In this document: positions 24,701 through 36,168 of the stretch, piece after piece
Position numbering within the stretch: the stretch's first letter is position 1
How the letters are laid out: every line of letters begins with the position of its first letter
DNA from: Aquatica leii
Taxonomy: Eukaryota; Arthropoda; Insecta; Coleoptera; Lampyridae
NCBI GenBank assembly: GCA_035610365.1
Contig: CM069432.1
Location: forward strand, 71,924,520 to 71,988,519
Direction of reading: 5' to 3'
DNA: 64,000 nucleotides
Program-made: the position numbers and the translations under genes
The notes under the pieces: generated by a model
What the model was told of the DNA's origin: nothing
The model's input: the letters and a program-made list of their open reading frames with translations, nothing else
The model's database searches: none

Positions 24701-24789
24701 ACTGATACATTAATATCTCGATAAACTTTTTCTTAGTTTTGTTATAAAGAACAATAGTCTGTAAATGGATATACAGATGGAAACGTTGC

Positions 24790-25010
24790 AAGCTGGATTT
24801 TCACATTTGCATTGACATTGTTACCTTACAATGTTTATAGGTTGTGATATTAGCCCGCGATTTATTCAAAACTTATTTGAATTACGCGGGTATAAAATCA
24901 GCTTTTAACGTATCCATTTCTACAGCAATTTACATACTATTATTAATACATAGTAAATTTATACTATGAGATGGCTCTACTATTGTATTTCACTCATGGT
25001 TTTAAAAACC
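24790..25010 (+). repeat. Dispersed repeat with ATGAGATGGCTCT end (copy 2)
   Basis: This aligns with 6,440-6,655 over about 210 bp, including AAAACTTATTTGAATTACGC and ACTATGAGATGGCTCTACTA. No coding content. Confidence 0.8.
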
Positions 25011-25556
25011 TTTTTTAATTAAATTTTTGTCACTATTTTTCAATTTATTTTGACTTGTTACATTTTTGATTAAAATTTTTGAAACCTACTGATTAAACCT
25101 TCTAGATAACTATTATGATCTTGCATATTATTTTCTTTTACAATTTTAAGCAACATTGATTTAAAAATATTAATGTTTTGATGTATAAAAGAACATAAAA
25201 TTATTAAGTTTGTTAACCAAGAGAATTGAAGCGTTCATGGAAAAAACATCATTAGTTCAAAAACTCCTTTGTTGGTTAAACAATAAAAACTATCTATGAT
25301 GTATGTTATTCAGTTTTCACATGTTATTAAGCAGTTGAATAGACACCGCTTAGCATTTTTAATTATAACAACTAACAAAGTAAAAAATAAAAACACTTAG
25401 GCATATCATGTTTTTATTAGAAACCAAAACATAAATAACTATAGCGTACAATAAAGAACACATAAAATAATCTTTTTTAACATTACTTTGTAGTTTGAAA
25501 TTAATTAAAGCCTCTAAATTAAAACGTTCTAAACATTGTGCTCTATAATGCATTTT

Positions 25557-27060
25557 TTACAAATTTATAGTTGCCAAAGTATATTTTTTCTTTTTATTTT
25601 TCACAACCTCTACAGTAGAGGTACAGGTACAGTAACTGTTGTCACCACTATCGATTTCAACTCTGCTAGAGTAAATAACATTTGCATCTTGACTGCTGTT
25701 TGCTTGACCTTGAAATAACTCGTCATAAAATTTTCTGTTTGTTTGTTTGTGTGAAAATCCAAGAAGACCTTGTACATTTTCCAGTTTGAATTTTCGGATG
25801 GCCACTGGAGTGTCATACGCAGCTTTTAAGGAAATCTTGTTGCCAATCTTGTTGTTTGATGTTACTAGGATGAACACCAAAAACCACTGTAGGTATCTCT
25901 TATTTTTACAAACGGATCTTCTTTCTCTATCTTAATCATTTGTACGAAAAAACTTATCCATTGTTGTCTTAATATTGAACATCATGCTCGAATCAACCTT
26001 TACTAGTTCACAAGGACGTGACTTTAATCTGGAACTTAAAATGACATAGTCTCACTTTTCAGGAGTTTTGACGCGTTCTAGTTTTCTTTTCTTTTCCTGG
26101 ATTAGTGAGAAGTTCTGGTCATTGGGCAGATACGAATGACCTCGCACTGGGAATAGGTAAGCTATAGAGTCCAAATAACTTCAGTCCATAAACAAGTATA
26201 TAAAAAAATGTACTTTTGTTTTGACCAGGACATCCATCACTTAGTAAAACTAGTGTTCTACTGATGGCATGGTTATTAAAGTAGTATATAAGTATGAAGA
26301 CGACATTATTCGCTTCTTTTTTAACTTCTGATTCGCAGTAAGTGTAGATTGATGCTTGATCTGTCCCTAAATTGTGAATTCTAAATATGTAATACCAAAA
26401 TTGTGGAGAAAAGAAAACCGGATTGGATGGAATATGTGGAAGAAGCAGATTTTGCATGTGATCAAAACTTAGAAAAGTTAAATTTCCTGCTTTAGCTTTT
26501 ACTTTATATGCTCGTTTTTTAGTATGAAATGCATCTGCTTTTCTCTGATGAAGTTCTTTTTATCTCAAAACATTTTGTTTCTGTTCGTCAGTAATATTTG
26601 GATTGCTTAAAGAATGTTGAAATTTGTCACAATCCGCGCATGTATCGGAACGTGGATATCCACACTTAATATTAAATTTCATTTAAAATACATACCAGTA
26701 CATCTTATATGGTATATTTATAAAATATTCCTTGATAAACATCGTATGCATATCCTTCATAGTGAATCTTGCAGGTAAGTACAACTGCTCCGGGTTCTTA
26801 CACCTTGAGTAATACGATTGCATCGGTCAAAATGTAGTTATGTGCTGCATTATTATTGTGATAACCTCTTTACAGTAATTTCTGAGACGGTTGTCGTGTT
26901 TTCCTCTTCTGTCTAATGGCGTGCAGCCTTTTTCTACGAGAGATTACTGAATTTTCTTTATTCGAGGTAAACCAATCTCGTAGACACTACTAAAAAACTT
27001 TAAACATACTTTTGTTTCAGTACCGAAACGTCGTATTTTGTAAGAGGAAGATGTTCAATG
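25557..27060 (-). pseudogene. DDE-like transposase pseudogene with SDGCPGQNKS motif
   Basis: The blocks follow the order of a protein family I know as uncharacterised, multi-copy and transposase-like in arthropods and cnidarians. N-terminal basic linker RKRLHAIRQKRKTRQPSQK (about 26910-26950); zinc-binding-type CGYPRSDTCADCDKFQHS (about 26600-26660); MQNLLLPHIPSNPVFFSPQF with WYYIFRIHNLG (26360-26457); VLLSDGCPGQNKSTFF (about 26200-26250). After a frameshift come FPVRGHSYLPNDQNFSLIQ (about 26110-26165), LSSRLKSRPCELVKVDSSMM (about 25980-26045) and a C-terminal frame (25557-25880). The Asp in SDGC and a Cys-x2-Cys finger are visible. I cannot assign the superfamily from memory. Stops at several points show it is dead. 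Confidence 0.75.
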
Positions 27061-27849
27061 TGGTTTGTTTGTGCCAGTTTCCGGATGTGGGCGATGTCTA
27101 CTTATATGATTTATTGTTATAAGCACTGCTAAATGACTATCTTGTTGATTCTTGTTTTCCAAATTATTAACCTGTTTCAGAATATTTTTCCGTTCTGCAA
27201 GTGTAATAATTTCAAAGCATTTGAACCGTTTACATCTAAAAATAAAAAGTTTGTTATTTCAGATTATACCTACATTAAATTATCGCAAACTTACTTGCAA
27301 TCTTGGCCTAGAATTTGCGCGTGTTGTCTTTTTTGTAGATCTTCTTTGTTTTTGTTGTTAGCCAATTAATAGAGTGATCGTTAAGTAAATCTTGATTTAA
27401 TGTGTCATTATATTGTCTTCAGAACAAAAATCTACTAAACGAAGTCGCCTTGATTCTACTAAAAACCTCACAAATCATGTACAAATGATGTTTTTACGAA
27501 AAAAGCGCGGTATTTGTGATGTTTTTATCGAAACTCTTATATTACAAAGTGTTATTGAAATAGTATATATGCAGTTTTTACTAGAACTGACTGTGGTATT
27601 TCGTAGATAATGTCTTTAAGAACCAGATGGCGGGACAAGCTCAACTTTGACAAATTTGGCCTAATTTGGTTCTTCCCAGAAACGCCTCAATTACATTTAT
27701 TATATAAAAAGGGTAATCAAGAAGTAAGAAATACTTTGCAACGAACTTTATAAAAATTCTTATTAAATTAACTATAAGTTAAACTACATATACTATTAGT
27801 TTAAAGATGACTAACTACTTTTTATTTTTCAATTATTAAATTTTTTCCT

Positions 27850-28130
27850 TTACTTTAGACTAATAAAGTTGACAAAAAAATTAAAGCACATATTGCTCAA
27901 TTGCGTAGATCTACAAATTTCCAGTTAACTTGTTTTTTAGCAAATTACAGTATATGAACAATATAACTATAATTATACGTCTGTGATATTGTAATTAGCG
28001 CAGTTGCATTTTTTTTCAAAGCGTACATTTAAGTAATTTGGTAAGTTATTTTAGTTTTGTAGATTAGCATACTATTTGTTGTTTTTCAAAGTTGCTATCT
28101 ACATCATAGACTAAGTCACGCCTGGTAGTC
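27850..28130 (+). repeat. Dispersed repeat R3, copy 1
   Basis: This aligns with 38,640-38,905: shared TGCGTAGATCTACAAAT, TATTTTAGTTTTGTA and AGACTAAG.CACG, then a conserved CCCAC near the end. A short frame after a TTTAG (TNKVDKKIKAHIAQLRRSTN) could be an exon remnant. Confidence 0.7.
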
Positions 28131-28309
28131 CCACATAGAAAATAAATGTTTTATCTTATCTCCACAATGAACGGTAAGTAAAGGTAAAATTAATGAATTA
28201 TTATAATAAGTTGTAAATAACAATTTATAACTTATCTATTAAAGTAAATATTGAAAGTACAACTATTCTAACTGCCAATTGCTAAAAAAAAATTATTTTT
28301 GAAAACAAA

Positions 28310-28715
28310 AGTGGAAGACAAGATCTTAAAAAAAATAGACTAGATATTTGCTGTTGCAAGACTTGTATCATCGTATCTCAAGTTTTCGTTTAAGTCAACG
28401 TTTTCGATTGTCATATTACAAAACTCTTCTCGTCTACATGCACCAGCTATTCCTAATATCATTCCTACCCAAAGAATAAGTAGATATGTTACATAGTTAC
28501 ATACAAATAAAAGTGCAATAAATTTTTTGTTTGCAGTTGCAAGTAAATATTGAATAAAATCTACTTTTGTATAAACCGACTTTTTTGGCAAATTCATTCT
28601 TCAAGAAAGCAATTAAGATTAAAAACTTGAAAAATTGTCGATTTTAACATCGGGTACTTAGGCCACAGATCTAGTTTTTTGTTTTTTTCTCATAATACTA
28701 CAACAAAGATTTTTC
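28310..28715 (-). pseudogene. Crypton-like tyrosine recombinase fragment
   Basis: LWPKYPMLKSTIFQVFNL (about 28620-28675) is followed, after a frame break, by a frame at 28340-28597 with LPKKSVYTKVDFIQYLLA and GIAGACRREEFCNMTIENV. The ACRREE block corresponds to the first catalytic arginine region (box I) of tyrosine recombinases in Crypton/DUF3504-type proteins, which cut and join DNA through a tyrosine. The C-terminal HxxR and Tyr are absent: the frame ends soon after NENLRYDD. A membrane-like stretch between the two blocks (LLFVCNYVTYLLILWVGMIL) is probably diverged sequence. It is a fragment of a mobile element or a decayed domesticated copy. Confidence 0.7.
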
Positions 28716-29324
28716 GCATATTTTTGTACTTTTTCTGGTTCACTAATCATTAAGAATTCTAGGTTTTTGTACCGTTCTGTAGACTTGTCAGGAATGAGAA
28801 CCAAACAATCAAAATTCCAAGCTTGTCCTATAGCATCGACTGGCTGTCTTAATAGTTGTCGTTATTTAAAAACTGCAATAGGAATGTAATACAAACATTG
28901 ACACTACGGCAGCTTGCTATGAAAGCTAAAAATTGTAATGAATGTGTAGCTATTTTTTAGATTCTCTAATAAGCAATGATTTTTAATAAATTCTATCACA
29001 AAAAACATCATAAACAACACGAACGTTAAGGACGTTGACCTCAGACAATAAACCATTGCCTTTGAATAGTAAAATATACTACGGTTCTACTTTATACAGT
29101 ATATCTTAAAAATTTTGAATAATATTTAAAGTATTAAATTAAGTATTCGTTATTTGTCAAATTAATTTATAATAATGACACATTTACAGAAAGGATGCAA
29201 ATAATTTTTTCTTACTATTCTTTAAAACTAATTTTATGGTCGATTTATTGTGTTGTGGTTATCTATGACAGTTGACAGGTTTAATTATTTGAGTATTGTG
29301 GTTACAATGTCGCTTAAAAAATGA

Positions 29325-29417
29325 GGTCGCGTGTGTATATTTGCAGACTGCAAATCTGCTCAGAGGTTAAAGAAAGTAAATGTAAGCTTTTGCCGTTTTC
29401 CGAAAGATCCAGAATAG
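29325..29417 (+). pseudogene. THAP-type zinc finger fragment
   Basis: A 30-codon stretch reads CIFADC, then a basic linker, then VSFCRFPKDPE before a stop. THAP domains have a C-x(2-4)-C pair followed by an F-x-RFPKDPE-type signature. Here the Cys pair and RFPKDPE are seen, and a Cys replaces the usual His/Tyr before RFPKD. The second half of the domain (Cys-x2-His and AVPTIF-like end) is not found within the next few hundred bases. It is likely a P-element-type or THAP-gene remnant. Confidence 0.6.
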
Positions 29418-30117
29418 TAATTTTAGACCACGGAGATATTAATATAATAAGTTAAAATTGTCTGTAAATTTGGTAGTTGTAAACAGAAAATGAATTAAAT
29501 TATAGTTCATTTTAAAATCTGTCAGTAAAATTGTGTCATAATCACTGAAATTGATTAAAAATAAACTCTTGAAGCTTGTGAAATAAAGAAATGCGTATTG
29601 TTTGTTTTACAAACTGGTACTACTGTTTCTAATGCTTTGAAACACTATAGAATACGTATAGGTTTAATTTTATTTTCGTTTTAATTTTGCACGCTTGAAC
29701 GTTCTTCAAAATTTCAAGGTTATGAAAAGTGTTCTTCTAACGTCAAAGTTGCCAACAGAGAGTTGCGCTACTGGTCCGTAAGTAGTTGATACTGTGGCAT
29801 TAGTATCTTGCTAAGTTTTAACTATGCGTCGATTTTTTTATTTAAAGAAAGTGTCAAGGATTATTTGATCGTTTGTGCAAATTTTTTGACTTGTACATTT
29901 TTAGTTGTAGTTTTATTTCAATGTATTATACTGTTGGATTTTACAAAATATTTGAACACATTCGAGATATATTTTGTCTTGCAAGATCCATTTTTTCTAC
30001 CATTGTTTTGTTTTGTCTCTTACGTATGTTGAACTACTTTTGGATTATTTTTGTTTACTACATTGTTCGTGTGTATCCAAAAATGTTGTATATTTTTATT
30101 GATTTTTTTAATTTTAG

Positions 30118-30412
30118 ATATGATAAAAATAATGACATGGCCACACATATATCCAAATTACAAAATTTAGCAATCAGGCTTATAAACACAGGTCAAAAAA
30201 TAGATGATAACATGCTTATTTCAAAAATACTAACTACTCTACCAGAAACATACAAATTCTTTATCAGCGCTTGGGAATCAACACAAGAAAAAGAAAGAAC
30301 CTTAGAGAATCTAATCTCACGATTACTTATGGAAGAAGTTCGTCATACTGGTACAGAAAAAGAAAAAGCATTGGCTTCTAAAGCAACAGAATATAAGAAA
30401 ACATCTGATAAG
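30118..30412 (+). pseudogene. Ty1/copia gag fragment (UBN2-type) shaped like an exon
   Basis: An uninterrupted 98-codon segment reads NDMATHISKLQNLAIRLINT, ISKILTTLPETYKFFISAWE and LENLISRLLMEEVRHT. This is the central part of copia-type Gag (PF14223-like), which forms the particle shell and binds RNA. It starts right after TTTTTTTAATTTTAG (acceptor-like, ending 30117) and stops right before GTAACA (donor-like, from 30413). The open frame around it (29873-30511) is hydrophobic upstream and unlike Gag. No copia protease, integrase or RT lies nearby. It may be a solo fragment, or a piece captured as an exon. Confidence 0.75.
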
Positions 30413-30519
30413 GTAACAATAACTTCTAGCCAGTTTATTAACAAATGTACTGCCTATGTTCTACATTTTGTGTTTGTAAAACATTTTATCTCAATGTCAA
30501 TTGTTTTGTAACATATATT

Positions 30520-31790
30520 CATAATTTTTAAATTCAAATCTTTTTAAACTCTTGCTTTTTTTAACTTTTGTTTTAATAATTTTTATATTACTCTATGTTT
30601 TTAAAGTTTTATAATAGTCGCTGGTCATCTTCTAACTGGATGTAGGTAATTAAATAACTTCATATTTATTTTTGTTTGTTCTACTGAAACTATAGATAAA
30701 AAATCCGTAGTTTCATGGTTGATTGTCAGATAAACAATATGCTGAGTGAAGCATGTTTGTTACGGTTTATGTTCGGTGTTATGAATACTTGTTTTTCGGT
30801 TTAGCAGTATTCTTGTACGCTAAGTGTGTGGCCAGGCGTCGAAAACAATTATTAAAAGCAGTTCAGCAATATAATATATTAAATAACATGGATAAGCAGT
30901 TTATTCTTTAACATACATTTGTTTGACAAATTAATTTAACTTTTTTTTCTATAGTAACTTTCTCATAGTAATCAACTTTGGTATGAATTTTTTTATAATC
31001 ATATCTTGTACTTATTTGAAGCTCAAGAACATTTTTCTGAGATAGCATGTAAACTTACAGCAAGTTATTATTGGTAATATTGGCAACTTTATTGACACGC
31101 TTGAGAAATTAGACTATTTTGCTGAAAATTTGCAGAAAACTTTATTTTGCAAATTTGCAGTACGCCCGCGTAAACGCATAAATAACAGCGCATGTCTCGC
31201 CATTTTTATGTTAATAAAAGTCATGTTTGTCATTTACATGTTGTTTGTAATCTACCACGTTATTATTTACTTCTGTGTTTTTTACTTATCGTAGACTTTA
31301 TAGGTGCGTATTATTGCATTTTAGTGCACGTATGGGTTTGTATACTAATTAAGTATACTTGTATACCAGATTACAAGTTTTGAATAATTTTGCAAACACT
31401 AGTAACCTAGTTTGAGACCATTAATGTATGTTGTGTAATAATAATATTTCAAATATAAACAGTTTTTCATGCTTTTAGCGTATTTAACATTACCATTACA
31501 GGGGACAATGGACAGGTGAAAATGGAACAGAATTAAAACAAACAGACAATACCTAATAAAGTTGTAACTAGTTTGTAGAAACAAGTTTTTATTTAATACA
31601 ATATCAATAAGCAAAACATTTTTTTGTTTTCCTTTGTACAAAAATACAGTGATATTACTGAAAGTTTGACGAATTTCTATGACAAGCAACGTTAATATGT
31701 CTGTAAGTAAGTGTTGCGAATACATATTTCAATTGCATTTTTACGAATTTTAAACTTTGCCATGACAAGGAACTAACATTTCTGCAAATT
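30520..31790. other. AT-rich spacer, nothing recognised
   Basis: Short frames at 31192-31383 (+) and 31399-31725 (-) are Tyr/Leu/Ile-rich with no motif and probably chance. Confidence 0.5.
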
Positions 31791-31799
31791 CAAATCTTA

Positions 31800-32100
31800 T
31801 CATAACAAGACGTAAAACAATATTGCTAAAAGTTTGTCAAAGCAAGGTTGTCACAAGCTTGTTATTGCTTCTTTTGTGAACTTTCAGCAAACTTGCTGCA
31901 AGCCTCCAAACTTGTCATGACAATATTGCTGCAAGTTTGTTGAGACAAGGTTGTTACAAACTTGTTATTGCTTCCTTAGTCAACTTCGTGCAAACTTGCT
32001 GCAAGCCTCTAAATTTGTCATGACAACATTCCTGCAAATTTTATAGTTGTCACGATAAGTATGCTACAACTTTGATACAAGCTTACATTGCTCTTTGAGT
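31800..32100 (+). repeat. 103-bp tandem repeat, about three diverged units
   Basis: ACAATATTGCT, ACAATATTGCT and ACAACATTCCT recur at 31817, 31920 and 32023, each followed by (G/A)CAAGTTTGTT-type sequence. AAACTTGCTGCAAGCCTC.AA ends the first two units. No coding sense. Confidence 0.85.
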
Positions 32101-33448
32101 CTGGTTCTCTTAAATTCGTAATCGATGAGTTCTTTAATCTTTATGTAAACAGTTTTTGTTTATTGTGATTTCTGTTCTCTAAATAGTTAACACCTTTTTG
32201 TTTAGGTGTTGTGTAGACTATCAACGCTGATATCAAAAACATTGTACAGAAAATATTTTATAATATTTTAATTTTAAATATCCATGGTAGTTTAAAATTT
32301 TGATTCTATTTCCAATAATGCACAGTAAAAAAAAATTACATCAGACTATATCAAGTAACACCATAGCTGTGTCTATATCCATACGTGCGTTTTGGTGTTA
32401 ACTTCACTCCGTATGAACTTCAGTGGTATAATATTTTATCGTGTAGTTTTAATATTATATTATGTTATTTTTGTAAAAATGGTGAAAACTATTTACTCTG
32501 TTTGGGTGATTATTTACCAAGAATGGTCATTCTAATTTTACACCGCCATTGTGTACTGTTCAATTTATGTTGGCGATTATTCATAAACGTGTGTGTAGGA
32601 TTTCATCCGTATTATTGGAAATCATTTATTACGTATTGAGAAAATTTACTACAATTGCAGTAGATGACAACTCCGCAACTGTGTATATTTACACAAAGTT
32701 GTTTAAATATTAGTTTAACTATTGAGTACTGTCAGTTCTGCTTGATCTATTTCTTCTACTGTTCTGCATTCAACCTACACTGTAATTTGTTGGCATATTC
32801 TTATTTCTTATTGTTAAACTTATGGTAAAGTGTTTTTAATAAAAAAAAAGATCACAATTTATAAAACTATACTATAAAAAAACAAGACCAAAATAAACAA
32901 AGCATTACAGAACATATGTCTACATACATGCATTTGATATAAATTAATTTTACAAAACTACAAAATGTATATAATTATATATAGCATACATAGTAACAAT
33001 AAATATTTATAAAAATGTTCTTTATAAAATGACAGATTACTTATTTCTGCTAGCTTACATTCTGTCTTACAGTGATCAACTACATAAACGAATTTAACTA
33101 AATTTACAGTTATATTCGATTTTCACAAATATTTCACACACTAGTATTAACACGTTCTTAGAAAAATTACTGTAAGCGCTGTTTCAAACGCGTTTTGAAA
33201 CCATTGATAAATACTGAACTTTGCGTACATTACAAATGATCGTCGTACAAATAATTTGCAAACTTGTAATGTTTTAATAAAGAATAGTGTTAAATATCAT
33301 CCGTGTAGAAATGCTGTGCACCATCGCGCAACAAAAATTTTTGATGCGGTATACTTTTATCCATTCATAATACAAGTTATAACTTAGTTTTTATTACACA
33401 TTATTTATTTTATTTAATCATATAAATGTTATAGAAATAAAACATAAT

Positions 33449-33790
33449 TCATGTCACTAATTTAAACTTAAGGTAACCACAAAAATGATAATCACGCGAT
33501 CGACTACTGTCGATATTGTCGACACTGATCGGGATTTTATGTTCAGGATGGTTATAAAGTGCATTTACGTTATAATTTCGCATAACAAAGCCTGCGATCC
33601 ATCTCCGAAGAAGCTGTGCTAGCCGTTGCTTTGTTTGGTTACAAGAAGACCAGCGTAACAGTTTATTCTGGGCGGTCCAACTCGAAAAACTGGATTTTTT
33701 CGTAACATTTTTTTTTTGTATACAAGTTTTACTAATAATATGTTTCATTAATTGGATTCTACGGAATTCCTTGTAATAATGTGAAATCAT
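33449..33790 (-). CDS. Unrecognised 113-codon open frame
   Basis: Its second half (NALYNHPEHKIPISVDNIDS, then SRDYHFCGYLKFKLV) and a middle LLRRWIAGFVMRNY look more protein-like than the surrounding chance frames, and the DNA at 33490-33680 is GC-richer. I cannot assign a family. A transposon remnant is the most likely source given the neighbourhood. The DNA also contains TGTCGATATTGTCGACA, a near-palindrome. Confidence 0.3.
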   Translation of the reverse strand: MISHYYKEFRRIQLMKHIISKTCIQKKNVTKKSSFSSWTAQNKLLRWSSCNQTKQRLAQLLRRWIAGFVMRNYNVNALYNHPEHKIPISVDNIDSSRSRDYHFCGYLKFKLVT

Positions 33791-34027
33791 AAACTCAATT
33801 TTTAGATATTATAGAGGGTTTTCATAAATACTTGTACCTCACGGGACATATACGTTGAGAATGGAAACAAAAAATTTGATTTGTAACCTTTAAATTGAGG
33901 TTAGGTAATTAATTAAAAACAGTAACACATTAACAACAATAACTGTTTATTTGAAATAAAAATTGGCTATAACAATTATTGAAAATTAATAATTGATGTT
34001 GAATATATTGTCCTTTAGCTGCATATC

Positions 34028-34253
34028 GACTACGCGTTTTGTATACTAAAACGGTACTACAGCCATATTGAAGATAAGCTAATGTCATGCTAATGTCCAG
34101 TGTTTTGTAATTGTGTTATTTAATTTTTACAGTGGTTTTCTGTGTTTGTATATATGTTTTTTTTTTAGTTTTTAATTAAAAACATTTAGGACATAATAGT
34201 TTCGTTTGTTTTATCGAATAGTAATAGTAGAAAAAGTGTAAATCAGAAAGTAA
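34028..34253 (+). repeat. Repeat R2, left half, interrupted copy
   Basis: This aligns with 24,444-24,660 (TTTTGTATACTAAAACGGTA against TTTTGTATTCTAAAACAGTA). It ends where the transposon at 34254 begins. Confidence 0.55.
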
Positions 34254-34689
34254 GTAAGTGTCCCGTTTAAGGTAGAATAACAAAAGTAACTTTGTTATTA
34301 TTAGAGATATAGATTTGCTTAAATGAGGAAAGGTTTGCAGTTAGAGGTGCCTAGTAACAATATATGCTAAAATTTAAAAAAAACAAATTTGTTTCTGGGT
34401 TTTTAAATGATTATCACATAAAAAAACAAATATTACATTAATAAAAAACATTTTTAAGCTATACATATTAGTGTTATCAAATTTTAGGTAACGTGTTTCG
34501 CTCTTGAGCAAACACTATTAGGTTCATTTTTGTCTTATAGCAGACATATATTTTTACAATTTAGAAAGCACAAATTTTTCTGATTGATTCGATGTAACAT
34601 ATGATATGTTTTAACTCCAAAACAAGACCTGTAAATAAATATTTAGTATGATTATTATCCAGAATATTATGTACAAAGAAATCTAGCAT

Positions 34690-35670
34690 ACCATAAACTT
34701 TGGATAAAATAAAAGAACCTAATTCTCAAATTGAAACGTCAAATAAATTTACAGTGGCAAGTTTTACAGAACATAAAGTTTTGTGTTTATATTCAGTGCA
34801 ACAAAAATTGTACACGCGCCGCAGAACAATATATAAATTTATACTACAAAATACGATAACTAAACATAAAATTTTTAAAAGGTTTGACATGAATTTTCAA
34901 CAATATTGTTGTTTTGCAAAACCCAATAAGGAAAATCAAAGTAACGGTTAACAGACAGAGGCATTGGTTTTAAGCAACGTAAATGTTGATCCTAAAACTT
35001 CTGCAAGGGAATTGTAACGCAGATAGAAATTCCCAAAAATTTAGTGTCACGTATATTAAAGATTTGTAGCAATTGTTCATCAGTCGAGCATTAACACCTA
35101 TTGATTATCTAAAGAAACTAACATTTTGTAACTGGCATTTACAAAAAATTAATGAAGATGAGAATTTCTACAGTAAGATTCTTTGGACCGACAAATCATA
35201 CTGCACCAGCGACGGTTATTTTAACCGCAATCATGTTGGGTTTACAAAAATCCGCATATTCATGCTCTTCGTAGAAACCAAGGACGTTTTGGGTGTAACG
35301 AATGGTGTGCTTAATCGGAAATGGATTGAATGGGCCTATTTTTTCAATTAAAAGGCAATTAAAGGGCCAAAAAATACTCAATATTTAAAGAATAGATTGA
35401 GAAACAGAATTATAGCAACACACAGTAAAACTGCTTAGCTTTCCAGATCTCCCGATATGACACCAATAGATTTTTTCTTATGTATTTAAAAAATAAAGTA
35501 TTCCAAAAAACAGATCCATACAACGACATAGCAAAATTTAGCAAATAATAATGGATTCCTGCAACGTAAATTGTTCTACCCTAAGACGAGTAGTTCGTAG
35601 TGTGGAGTGTGGGCAAAAAAGTATATTATGTCTGGAAACTAACGGCCAATACTTTGAACACTTGTTATAG
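34690..35670 (+). pseudogene. Tc1/mariner-type (IS630) transposase pseudogene
   Basis: Blocks in order: a helix-turn-helix-region remnant near 34960-35050; KKLTFCNWHLQKINEDENFY then SKILWTDKSYCTSDGYFNRN (35073-35351, the region of the first catalytic Asp, read TDK where TDE is usual). Next is LSRSPDMTPIDFFL (about 35445-35480, near the last catalytic residue) and the C-terminal ETNGQYFEHLL ending in TAG at 35668-35670. Intact relatives cut and paste DNA at TA sites. Several frame breaks and stops make it dead. The QDGAPPH-type block with the second catalytic Asp is not readable. The stop codon coincides with the left edge of the BEL/Pao target duplication. Confidence 0.85.
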
Positions 35671-35674
35671 TTAC
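35670..35674. repeat. Target-site duplication GTTAC (left)
   Basis: Matches GTTAC at 37832-37836, directly abutting both ends of the BEL/Pao insertion. Five bases is the usual length for BEL/Pao. Confidence 0.9.
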
Positions 35675-35950
35675 TGTTTCGGCAATGCTCGGTACTGGCA
35701 GGGGGGTTAACAATGTTTGTATATACTATATGGGTAGTTTTTAAGAGCCAGCAGTAGTATTAAGAATGCTATAGTAGTAGCAAATGCTAGAAAAGTGTGT
35801 TAGCATTAGGGTTACTATAACAACTGTAACTTCAAGCAGTTACAGTAGCCATAATGTAAATTGTTTACTGTGTAACAATAAATATCTTATATATATAACA
35901 ATCGAGTGTCAATTATAATACAGTCCACTAGTGTGTCAAGTCACGCAACA
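35675..35950 (+). repeat. BEL/Pao 5' LTR
   Basis: 276 bp, TGTTTCGGCAATGC ... CACGCAACA. It aligns with the 3' LTR apart from substitutions and an about 15-bp difference near 35855 (a duplicated CAGTTACAGTAG-like segment in this copy). AATAAATATCTTATATATAT near the end holds a polyadenylation-type signal. Confidence 0.93.
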
Positions 35951-35970
35951 TTTTGGTCCATTCGAGCAAG
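35951..35970 (+). promoter_or_regulatory. BEL/Pao primer binding site
   Basis: TTTTGGTCCATTCGAGCAAG directly follows the LTR. The TGGTCC..TCGAGC pattern matches primer sites I associate with BEL/Pao elements. Confidence 0.7.
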
Positions 35971-36168
35971 ATTTTAGACAAGTTAAAAGTGTGCAGAAGT
36001 ACCGGCCATTGCGGCGTCTAAGCAAGCGAATGTACAGCGCGGTAAACTCCAATCTTTGATTGTGAAAAACTTTGGGTCATTCTGGCAGCCAAACCAGTAG
36101 ATGTGCAGTACAAAAATCCAAGTTTTTCCTATTATCATTATTTAGAGTTGTTTCTATTTGTGATTGAC

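Noticed and set aside
27133..27369. Two overlapping plus-strand frames (69 and 78 codons)
   Set aside because: Low-complexity hydrophobic readings in shifted frames of one T-rich stretch; no motif.
29873..30117. Hydrophobic N-terminal extension of the copia Gag frame as a membrane protein
   Set aside because: Phe/Tyr/Leu/Ile-rich reading of T-rich DNA ending in a splice-acceptor-like site; unlike any Gag N-terminus.
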